DNA from: Apoda limacodes
Lineage: Eukaryota; Arthropoda; Insecta; Lepidoptera; Limacodidae
Assembly (NCBI GenBank): GCA_946406115.1
Contig: OX291553.1
Location: 12,405,001 to 12,469,000 of the forward strand
Direction: 5' to 3'
Length of the DNA: 64,000 bases
This document shows positions 12,001-24,000 of this stretch, piece by piece. Each line of letters begins with the position of its first letter. The stretch's first letter is position 1. Made by a program: the position numbers and the translations under genes. The notes under the pieces were generated by a model. It was not told the origin of the DNA and did no database searches. It was given only the letters and a program-made list of their open reading frames with translations.

Positions 12001-15000
12001 GTGTTGCACCTAGTAAGCTGCGCGCAAACTAAGTGTGTAGTTATGTGCTATGTTGACTCTTGCAAGATTCATGTGAACTGGCTATTATACTTATTATTTA
12101 TTTTGTTGTGGTTGCCACGTTGGTGATATGAAAATTAATGTAAGCTTCTAAGTTGGTTTACTAATAAATCAACAATAATAAATCTACTTTGCCTAGTAGT
12201 GACTATAACACTACGTTTTGGAATGAGTTATATGTTTATTGACTAAAAAAAATTTCAAGAGAAGAAAAAAAAAACCGGCCAAGTGCGAGTCTGGCTCACG
12301 CACCGAGGGTTCCGTGCAAATTTATTATTTGTTGATTTATATTATTAAAAAAAAAATATTATATGATGTAACTAAAAATTTACGGTTTTCGAAATTTTTT
12401 CCTTTATCTGTGCTATAAGACGTTGCTTCGTACCAAATTTCAAGATTCTGAGTTCACGGGAAGTAACCTGTAGGTTTTATTTCCTTGCGAGTTTAAAAAA
12501 TTTGCGGCATAAACCGCTGTATCTTTTGATTGCGTTGACTTAGAAGTTTAATTTTTACAACTCCAAGGGACAGTAGACCTGAGTATTTGAAATAAATTAT
12601 AGCTTGATACCTCCACGCGTTCCTGAGAAAAAGGGTCTTGACAGACGGACAGACGGCTGGACGGACAACAAAGTGATCCTATAAGGGTTCCGTTTTTTCC
12701 TTTCGAGGTACGAAACCGTCAAAACAAAACAACAAACAAAATAAAAACTAATGGAACCTGCATGCCTTTAAGCTTTGGTAAACGTTCGTTTTTATACAGA
12801 CTGACAGTAAACATCTGGTCGCAAAATTCGGAGGTACGTTATCTGGTTCGTATACACGCTCTTATTGTACCCTGAACCACAAAATTAGTTGTACTAATGT
12901 CCAAAAGTTTCACTCCCGTCAGCTCCCGTACAAAACGCGTAAATATATTAAGAAATTTACCAAAACCACTCGTGTCCATGACATCACGAGCATCGCACTT
13001 ACCTAAATTTCGGAGTGCGCCAACACTGCTGCTGTCCATTTATTTTTTCGTCCAAAGTCCGTTGAAAAATGACATTGAAAAATCGGACAAGGGGCTTTAA
13101 GCCTAAAAAGATAGTCAATCTGATATACTGGGCAGAGAATTCCTATGGATCGCCTTTGTGAAATTTGAAATATCAATCACTTTTGATTTTACTTTTGGGG
13201 TAATTATAGAGTAATTATTTTTTCTGCAAAGCTATTAGATGTGCGAAGTATTCGTCGTTACGTTTATGCACTTCTGAAAACAAGTAAAGTCTCCTGACTA
13301 CGTCGACGGTTTGTAGTCTTCCATCTGCCCTTCCATCGTTCCTTATCAGCCTCCATACGATTAGGGCCATAGTCCACACGTGGGCCCAGTGCGGATTGTG
13401 GGCTTTGGAAAATTAATATAACCACATCTTAATTGTGTCATTACAAAGGTTGAGAGATAATATTACCGTGTTTTTTTGAAATTCCCTTACGATGTTTTCC
13501 TTAACCAAAAAGCTAGTGGAGTGAATAATCAATTTAAAATTCAAAAATAATCAATGTACTTGAGAGATAAAGAAAAAGACAAATTAGTGCACGCGCCGGG
13601 TTCGAATCTCCGTCACTCAGGACTTGGCTTTTGCCGAGATCCCAGGTATGTAGGTGACGGTTCAACCATCTGCTACTACTTAGGTTTTGTCAAATGGCTC
13701 TTCGAGCTGACCAACAAACACTTGACCTTTAGCTTTGCTCAATCGCCAGCCCAATGGTGCGCAAGCTGGAGTCGCGAAGGTTCCGTCTTATCTTAAATAT
13801 CATCCCGTTTAGAGATTCAGCATCTGACGAAGACCTTTGGCTAGATGGTACACAATTTCCTCATAACTTTCTGTTTCTTTATTGCGGTGGATGGGTACAG
13901 TTTGCGTGCCATCTCCTTTACCGTCTTCACCACGTTGTTGGTTATCATGTCGACGTCGCATGTAGGTTTAAGCGAGTCAAATCTATTTGGCAATCTTGTT
14001 CCTATTCACAGCGACAGTTCGGGTCCATCTTCTGTGGTTTTATCCCGTAAGCTATAAAATAGCTGTAAGCTTAAGTTAAGATTTCTGCTACAAGTGGTGA
14101 CTTTTTTTAGAAATGTGTTAGGGCGTGCCGCTCGACCAGTGTAAAAAAACATCTACACTATTGAAGCATAAAAAGAGACGCAGTTCCAAGTACGATACAG
14201 ATTTTTATCGGTATTTAATAATAGCAAATCCACTTAATTAAGGGTTGAACTATGAAATACTAGCTTTTGCCTGCGGTTCCATTCGCCCACAATTCGGTTA
14301 TCGGTGAACGATTTCAACAGCAACTCTTATAAAAAAAAATTGACCCACACGTTTTTAAGTAGCCTCTGTCCTTTCTCGGGACTCAAACTATCTCTATGCC
14401 AAATTTCATCTTTGGCATCTCGGTACAACGCAATACGCGGATAGGTAACAGACAGACAGACTGAGTTACTTTCACATTTATAATATTAGTGACATATATT
14501 TTTTTTCACGTCAAAAAGTTTATTGAGGACTGTAACAAAATTAACCCAATTCTTGCAAACTTAACTTGTTTGGGTATGTCGGCGGCCGATCGTAAAATCC
14601 GGCAGATCACGAAATTCCTAGGCAGATCGTTAAGTATGGAAACGAAAGGAACAGAAATAGCACTGTATAAGTCATGTATGATAGGTTAGGTTCAGTTTCT
14701 CTTTTGTAAACGTAGATGCGGAGCGAGCGAAGCGAGCGGAGCGTTCCAGCCAAGCTTCAAATAATAATCTGTTCAGTTATATGATAATTTTTATTCCATG
14801 CTTCACGATCTGCCTAGGAGTTTCGTGATCTACCGGATTTTACGATCGGCCGCCGACAGGTATATATTATGCATTAGGTAATAATAGTAGTACTGGCCAT
14901 TTGACAACGTTTTATTTCGATTGAGTGTTCCCACGGTAAAATATTTTCTGCGGGTTTTAAAGCACATCGCATTATTAGTTTACGTCGGCATGATGACGGG

Positions 15001-18000
15001 ACTTGGTTTTCAGTACCTACAACCCTTTATGAGCAACTCGCCAGATTCGCAACTCGCCAGATTCTCAACTAGCCAGAAATGGTACAATCACTAACAGATA
15101 GCTTTACTCAAAAAACATAAAGAGTGAGTCATTGCACTTTAATTAGTGCACTTGTGGATTTTACAAAATTAAAAAAAAAAGCATTTTAAGCCGACTCTAA
15201 AAAGAAAATGTTTTCGACGGTTTTTTTTTTTTTGTAGTGAGTTGAATTAACGCAGTGAGGGTTTTTGAATATAAAAATTTGGTTTGTTTTAATGGTTTTG
15301 TGTCCTTGGAATTGAAATAAAGTGAATTGGGATTTTTTCTTCATTTTATAATTATTTTTAGCATAGCGATAGGTCGAAATCGAGATTTCTGATGACAGCT
15401 GTTAAACTATAAATTGCTGTATCTCCGTAACTATTGATCGTAGACTTCTAAAAGAAGGTATAGGTCTCATCGAGATCTTCATTTTCGATGACAGCTGAAA
15501 TATAATAAAATAAAACGCTCAAAGTTGGTCGGCAGTGTAAAAATATGGTCAAATCAGAACATAGGAAATCTGTTATAAAACTATAAATGACAAAATGGTT
15601 CATCAAAGCGCAAAGCTGAGCACTGATCAGAACCGATGGGCGAAAATCTTTTGAGAGCAGCGATTTATCCGAAAGCGCTGCGTAGGACAGCCTCCTGCCA
15701 GTTGAGCAAATGGTCTAATAGACAAAGTAACAGTCGTCTACCCTAAGGGTTTGGAAGAGATCACTTTTAAGTGATAAGGCTGCTCTTTTTACGTTTTTAT
15801 TTGTTGACTACGTCATATACAGGTGGCATATTATTATTATTAAACTTGGAGTTACAGAATAGTAAACGTATGTTTAAATAGCAACGACTAGTCGATAATC
15901 AATAGTTACGGAGATATAGTAGTTTCTTATTTGACAGCTGTCATCTGAAATAAAGGTCTTGATTAGATCTATCATATCTCTGAAGAAACTGCTAGTCTAC
16001 GATCAATAGTTACAGATGTATAGCTATTTATAGTGGTCCCACTGTTTATAGCTGTCATTAGAAATCAGGATCTCGATGAGATCTATCATTTCAGTAAAGA
16101 AACTACTAGTCTAAGATCAATAGTTACGGAGATATAGCGATTTACAGTTTGACAGCTGTCATCAGAAATAAAGATCTCAATAAGATCTATAACTTCTGTA
16201 AGGAAACTACTAGCCTACGATCAATAGTTACGGAGATATAGTGATTTATAGTTTGACAGCTGTCATTCGAAATAATAAAGAATAATTAAAAACAGTACAT
16301 ATTTACATAAAAGTGCGTCAATTAAACTCACACTTGATTTTTATGTAGTTAAAATACAAACCTACTTTTAAGAACCTACTTAGTTGAAGTCGGTTAAAAA
16401 GCTTTAATATTCTAATTTACGTCTATTTTCTTATTCATTGTACTTCTGGTGAGTTGAGAATCTGGCGAGTTGCTCATAAAGGCCTTCAACGATAACTGAA
16501 GGTATAAGGCAGAATCCCGTGGCGATGACCAAATTTAGTACGTATGAAGCCGCGGCCAAATCTTTTGATTTTAAAGAAAAAAGTCAAATGACAAACTTCT
16601 TGATAATATATAAATCTATATAACTTTTATAGTGACAATTTTTTGACCTAACCTCAAATTTAATGAGTAAAATGTAAACACTTATTTTTCCTTTTTATTT
16701 TTTTAGCTCTTTAGCTCTAATCGCTAGAACCCTATTTTCACCCCCGGCGAAGGGCAGGTTCCGCTTAAATTCAGCTGTTTCAATTATTTCTTCCAAGTTA
16801 TATATATTTTTTTCTACACGAAAAAACGGTTTCGGTCTTGCAACGAAAACGTCGTTCTTTAAACAATATTATTTAGCCTGGACTATATCAAGTTTTTTTA
16901 AAAAACATTGCGAGTATATATGATTAAAGTATTTAGTTTAGTGTGTCCAAATATCAACCTCATTGTTAAATTGTACGACGAAATTTAGAGAGTCAAAAAA
17001 CTTAAATCAGCATATCCATCTTAATTATTTTATAAGTTATGATGTTTTCAAAAATAGTAAGGTGTTCAAAAAAATCCACATAGTAAAACTGGTCAGCGAC
17101 TACTCACTTGCATTAGATTCTTATGTATCACAGAGATAGAAGGTCTCAATAACCAGTATAACAGCATTTTTTTTTGGTTTCCTAGCCAAATGTCTTTACA
17201 CAGTCGGGTCCATCCTGTCGTTGCCTTGCGGTTTGTTGACTGGTAGAAAATGTTGAATGGTATCAGGCCCGCCACTGTGAATAAATGAATAAATAAAATA
17301 GTTACTACGCCGAAACGATATATGCTCCTCAGCTTTTATAAAATAATGGTAGATGAAAAACATTATATAGATCAATTCGATTCAATACGTCATTTGACTT
17401 TCAATGACATATTTGAATTTCAAGTTGTGGTTAGATAGCGGTTTTATGGTTTCACATGGATGCCAACATGATCTGTTTGCTATCAATATTTTTTCGAATA
17501 AACTGTATGCTGTTGTTCGCCGTTGGCTTTTAAAGTGCTATTTAGTTATGGTAGGTAAGGTTTAAATATAAAAATATTAATATTTATAAAGATCAATATT
17601 TTAAAGATAAATGAATAAACTATATTATTATTTATAAAGATTCATGCAAATACTTGCAAGTTCTTAATAATTTTTAAGCAATGATGACCATTCTGTATGG
17701 GAATTGTGAATTTGTTGCCGGCTCTTCTCAGTAAAAAAATAAGATTAGGAACATAATTTTTTTTTGTAGAAACCTACCGGTGCATTAATAAAATTTGTTT
17801 TTCATACAAAATTGTTACCTTGCCGACTGATCACAGTTGTAATTTACGTATACTTGTGCCTGTTATATGTTTCTCAAAAATAAGACATATCACTTTTTTG
17901 CAAGTCAGTAACCTACTACCGTTTTTAAATCAAAATGGCATTCTGGTGAAAAGAAACTGTGAAATTAACTTTCCTGCAGTCAGATTTTTAATTATTTTAC

Positions 18001-21000
18001 AATTTTCAATAGAGTTATAAATAATGTGATTTTATTAAAAACATTTAGCAGCAATTAAGATTAAACTGCAAGGGTTTAGGCCTCTTCTTGAAAAAGGAGG
18101 CTTTGGCTATAGTCCACCATTCTGTCCTAATGCGGGTTGATGTATTTTGTCGAGCGAGTGGCTATTTGACTCATAGTTTTCAAGGCTTTTAACTTAGCTT
18201 TAAGTCTGTTATCATATAACAAACATCTAGAACAGTGCCCTTCGAAGCACGAAGGAGCCCAGAAATATGAGCCACTAGGCGGTCACCCATCCAAGTACTG
18301 ACCGCGCCCGGCGTTGCTTAACTTTGCATATCGTTTCCGGTCATGTGACATTGGCCATGAGGCCAAGAAAGTGTTTAAATAAGTTTTTTCAATGAATAAA
18401 TACCAAAACATTTATAAGTATAATGAAATAAAATTTTAACAAAAACATGTAACCAACAATACTACTACTTTTGTATGAAAGTAAAACTTTACGGCTTTTA
18501 CTCCTTGAAGAGTTTAATTAGTCTCTGCAAACACACCCACATAATGTGGGGACAGCCTTTCACCAAACACTTAAATCCTGCATCACAGGTGGTGAGCCCA
18601 TCGCCGCAACACTACTTCTGATAGCAGTGTATCTGGACTAAGATGTTAACGAAATCAACATGTCTGCCAGCAATGGTTATTGGCTAATGCGGTCTAAATG
18701 TTTTATTGAATCAAATACTGTATTTAGAACCAGGTTCAAAAATGTTCTTATTGAACCTTTGTCTGGTGTGATATGGATATAAAAGAAGGTAGGGTGGTAA
18801 TGTTTAGTGGTTATTTATAATTTAGTGTAGTTCTAATATGCGACTTCTAAACAGCTGTAAATAGATTTTTCCAGTACCAGTAAATTGGGCCCTAAGGTCT
18901 TTAGAAACCAAAAGTTATTTTAGGCGTCAATTTCAGGCATTTTCAGCCCATAGCGCAATCAAGGTTAGGTACTTCATATCCTTGACGAAAGTTTAACTGA
19001 ACTATCAAAAATAAAATTTAATAAGATAAAATTAAAACAAAAACTACATAAGATAAAATTACCTTAACAATTACTACGATTTCTTCTTTTAAAACATCAT
19101 ATTCTTATCACAATATACGTATTTTAATCTCATTTGTTTATATTGTCTTATACTTTCAGGTCAGCCGACAGTTTAACACAATATGCAGTTCCATATTGAA
19201 TTCTACATTTCAAAGACTGCAAAATCAGATGTTACATAGATTCCAATCGATCAAAGCCAAGATGCCTCGTAGAGAGTCGGCCCGTCGAAGCCATCCTTTG
19301 GCTTGCGAATCCGATATTATTGAGACACTGCATATGAGATTAAGTCTATTACAAATGACTTTTGGTAAACATATAGAACGTAAACATTGCTGTTTTTTTC
19401 CGGGAGAGGTAATAAATTTTTTATATTTTTTAAGCATGTGCATACGAGGAGCGCCTGTTCGATCGCCGCACAGAATAAATATTTATGTGATAAACATTTG
19501 TGTTTGTCTGGAGACTAGGTGTTTTTATGTATAATATCTATGTATTTATAATACAGGAGTACCTATATAAGTAATTGTATCCGTTATCTAGTATCTATGG
19601 TATAAGTTACTTTTCACACGTTCCGGTAACCGAGTAGCCAGTGCCGAATTCTCGTGGGTAAATTTTATGCAGATTCCGGGTTGTAAACGGTGGCACAAAT
19701 TAGAGCTTCCATACATGTCTATACACTTTGCCGCTGGATATCCGGTTGTCATCTGTAATATAAAAAACAAAACAAAACCCTTATCGGAAAAGAATTCTGT
19801 GAACTAGTTCTTTAACACTAAGTGCCTTTTCACTCGTTCCGACAACATGAATAGATTGAACAACCAGGGTGACGCTACACTTCCTTGTCTTACACCTTTT
19901 TTGATGCTAAACCAATCTGTTTGTGCCCCATTTATCCTGACAAAGTGACCCGATACAAAGATTTCAGTGCTTGGATCAAGTTGTCGCTTACGCTTACACG
20001 AAAAAAGCCGACCACAACTCTTTCCTCACCACTCTGACATTTTCCAGAACCATGAAGGCACAATAGACTTTTTAACTTTTTGCCAAACCATTCTTTACTA
20101 CATTACGCAAGTAAAATACCTGATCCATATGCACCCCATTTCGTTTTTTAATTTTCCCATTCCCTTACTCATTCAATCAATAAATACTTTCGCAAATAAA
20201 TTTGTCAACGACGCTAGGAAGCCTTATTTATATATGTACACGAGTATATAAGTTAATTAACAGGTATTGTTAAATAGGGTAAACAAATGGGAAAAAAAGT
20301 GCTTAACTATAGGTATATATATTAAGTGAATTCAACCGAAATCCCATTTTGAAGCAATAAATTCAATAAAGTATAAAGTGTTTTCTTTTTAGTGTGGTAT
20401 TACTTATATTATAAAATTTTGAATATAAATAAATGAACTTTTATACTATGTACAATTTAAACCAGTTTCACATGTATTTAATTTTGCTCTTGAATCAACA
20501 TTCATTTAAAAAAAACAAGTTTACCAGTTGTTCCAACATTTAAGTTGATACAAGCAAACAAACAGCATACGTAGGGACTGAATGCACCAATATAAACATT
20601 ATAAATGCAAAAGTGAGTGACTTTGTTTTTCTTTACGTCGCAACGGTGAATACAATTGAGCTCAAATTTAGCGCAGGGATAGTTAAAAGTTCCCACAGGA
20701 ATAACTGTGACAAATTTCTATGTGGATGAACTATAGTTATAGAAAATTTCCTTACACAAATCACAAAATAGAGACCTACTGTAATCAAGGATTTGCCACG
20801 CCGATAACTGGATTTAGCGACGGCGGAGCCGCATGCAAAAGCTTTTAGTGAGATATTTTATTTTTGGATTTAAAAATTATACATTGAGGTGGTTGATATG
20901 GATAACTTTTATGCCTTGAAACTAATTTCTCTAGAGAAAAATAATCAATTTGGCGAAATGTGCAAGAATGATTACAACACAGAACAATAAACAATGTCTG

Positions 21001-24000
21001 ACGTAAATATATAATACATTTTACTAAGTAGTTTATTTTACTGAATACTCATAATGGGGAATATAGGTAATGATTCGTTACTAATATTAATAATGGGTAA
21101 ACATTTATAAATATAAATTTTAAGGGGAGTCAGACATAAAAATAAATTATAAAAACTGCATTATAGTTAAAGCATTTACTGAATACTCATAATGAGGAAT
21201 ATAGGTAATGATTCGTTACTAATATTAATAATGGGTAAACATTTATAAATATAAATTTTAAGGGGAGTCAGACATAAAAATAAATTATAAAAACTGCATT
21301 ATAGTTAAAGCAATATAGCTCGCGTATTTGATCTCCCGAAGTGTTGTGGAACCGCCTTGTGCAACCCGAACTGAGCTAACCTAAAGCTGACCAAGGGCGA
21401 AAATAGAGAAGGGTTGTAAAAAAATATTTTCGCAAGACAGCCGATGGAAACAGCGGTTACCTTAAAGTGTATACGCTGTTTATATAATGTAATTTTAATG
21501 CCATGTCTCCTGGTGCGACCGGTGACCTGTACGCGAGCAAAGAAAAAAGTTCCGTCAGAGTTGAAGCCGGCAAGAAATTGTATTTTTCGAGCGTTGGATG
21601 AGAAAAATTGTTATTTTTTTGAGCGGTGGACCAGAACTTGGGAAAAATGCACTTAAAATCATTGAAATCGAATGGCATTTGTTTTTTGAGTCTTTTATGA
21701 TGCCATCCTTCTCCCATGAAATTTCGCAAAAACGAATAATCGTTAAATTACTTAAGTACACGTTCGATAACTTTTCGAAAAAATATGACAAATTTCATGC
21801 ACTTTCAGGCAACCCCTGTTTTCACTGGCTGCCTCGTGACAATTTTTTCCCTCTTTTTCCGCCCCAGGTTAAGTCGCCTCAGTTCGTTTTGCAAAGGGCG
21901 GTTCCATAACACTTCGGGAGCTCAAATACTGCGAGATATCCGGCTGCCTCTTGGATACTGCAACTACGCGTCATTGCTCTGATAATATTACTGTATTTAT
22001 AGTTATGAACATTTTGCCACACAAAATGCGTTATGATCTAGTTATTTACGAATAGTCGCAAACATACAGGAATGCCAGTGAATTATGAAAAGAATTTTTA
22101 GTTGAATTTCATTAAGTATATGTATGTATATCTTACCGGTTTTTATATCCAGACAACTCTGATTATTGAATCATTCTGACGTCTTATGGATGAATATGCT
22201 TTTTGCGACTATTGTAGATAGCGAAATATTATAATAATGCTTTTTTAGCAGATACCGAAATATTTGTAGTTAAAGATATTTAGTGTAACGCAATTTGTAT
22301 GAAATCTGACGGCGCTGTGTGTAATGTCCAAAAATATCTAATATCTGTCTATCTTATCTATAGGTACCTACTAATTAAAGAAAGCTGTAGAGTTGTCAGA
22401 TTTGAAAAATTATTTTTGCATTTGATAGCCTAATTCTTAAGGAAGGCTAAGACTAATGACCATCACGCTATAACCCATATAAGCCAAGAAAAAAGGTTAA
22501 AGTCGGAACGCTAAGCCAGGTTAGGTAGTTTACAATAAAATCTCATTATTTTCAGATTTTAGATGAGGTGTACAATATATTATCATATCTTAAGACTACA
22601 ACGAAATTGGCGAGGCCTTATAAAGTGACTGATGAGCTGTTTGACCTGACGACTATGGCAATGGAATATTTCAAGGAACACATTGAGCCCAACTTGCCCG
22701 AGATTACATACTTTGGAACGGACTTCTTTGACATCACGACTGCGTTTTCACGTAAGAATGAATTGAACTGGTTTTTTTTTTGTACAAAATGTTCCAAACC
22801 TAACTATTCTTTATCTAACTTCTAAAAAAGAAAAACAAAACTATAAATTTTATGATATAAGGCTTGAATATAGAAAAAAATCATTTTAAGTCATGGTAAT
22901 TTAAAAAATTGTTACCATCCCCAAAAACCATCTCCATAGATCCATATTAATATTATAAATGCATGCGACAGTGAATTTTTGTTTGTCTATCCTTCATTCA
23001 TGTCGCAACGCATCCAATTAGGCTAAAGTTTGACCCAGAAATAGTTGAAGAGACAGCTATTTTGAAAACTGAAAAGTTCCCACACACCACTGACTATAAC
23101 CTAATTGACATGGAGGAACTATAACTACATGTATAGGAAAACTTCCTTACTGTTATTAAGGTTTTGAATCAGAATTTAGGATGGGCGGAGCCGCAGGCAA
23201 AGCTAGTAATTAATAACCTATTAAGTTGATTATTCTAAAAACTAAATCGCTGCGTTAGGTTTTGCCATATGTGGATGTGTATACCAGCCTCATGATGTTA
23301 TAGGGTCTAGCCAGTACACGGCGCATCGAGTAGGCTGTTCTCTTACTGGATACTACCAAAGTCATCCGTACTCGTCTTAGTGAACATACACAACGCGCTG
23401 CAATATTTCTGCCATTATATTCCATCAACATCCTAAAGTTGTTATTACACTGCGGATCAGTGTACAGTAACTGGCAGTAGGCTTTGTCAAGTTTGATTTT
23501 TACATGCTTGGTACTGAGGGAAAAATACTTCTAAATTTTGCCATGTCACTCCCGAATACGTCACTAAACTGTATTTCAATATGCTATTCAAATGCAACAT
23601 TATTTCGAGACATGTTGATTAAATTAGCAACTTATGCTGATTTTTAACAGAATTCAAAGTTTTCAATATTCATTTTCTTCAGGTCAGTCATTTTATAAAT
23701 GTTACCCCAGTAGTTTGCAATACGCTATTGAAATGCAACTGTTTTTTTTACTAAATTTTTCGTGAAATTTAGTAGCATAAACTGATTTTAAACAATTTGC
23801 TATGTTAGCAAGTCATGTTGTAGTCAATCATTGGATGTGAAACTGTTTGTTGATCATCGTCTTGAGGTTCTACTATTCCTAGTTTTGGGAAGTGCTTTAA
23901 GAACATATCTTACATTAAAAACTTATATAGGGTTAAGAAAGGGGCAACATAGCATTGTATTGCTTTAATGAAAAGTTTTATATTGTTGCACTTTGCTTTT

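Larger units (their letters stand above)
15024..16482. mobile_element. 1.46-kb non-autonomous DNA transposon (hAT-like) with internal repeats
   Basis: The left end CCTTTATGAGCAACTCGCCA (15024) is inverted at the right end (TGGCGAGTTGCTCATAAAGG, ending 16482). The inverted match runs about 40 bases, past a partial internal duplication of AACTCGCCAGATT. Flanking 8-mers CCTACAAC (15016-15023) and CCTTCAAC (16483-16490) differ by one base and look like an 8-bp target-site duplication, typical of hAT elements. Internally there are direct repeats at 15890-16270 and an inverted unit at 15364-15500. No transposase frame remains. Confidence 0.78.

Noticed and set aside
13590..13615. tRNA gene (GGTTCGAATC box)
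   Set aside because: Only the B-box-like segment is present; no cloverleaf arms could be drawn and the box belongs to a SINE-like repeat.
15890..16270. CRISPR-like array
   Set aside because: Units of 104-114 bp are contiguous, without unique spacers, and sit inside a TIR transposon in eukaryotic DNA.
18270..18320. 5S rRNA gene
   Set aside because: Only the promoter part of 5S is present and it is fused to a SINE body, repeated with the same fusion at 24230.
21444..21909. Open frames of 70-103 codons on both strands
   Set aside because: They overlap each other on opposite strands within a TIR element and resemble no protein.
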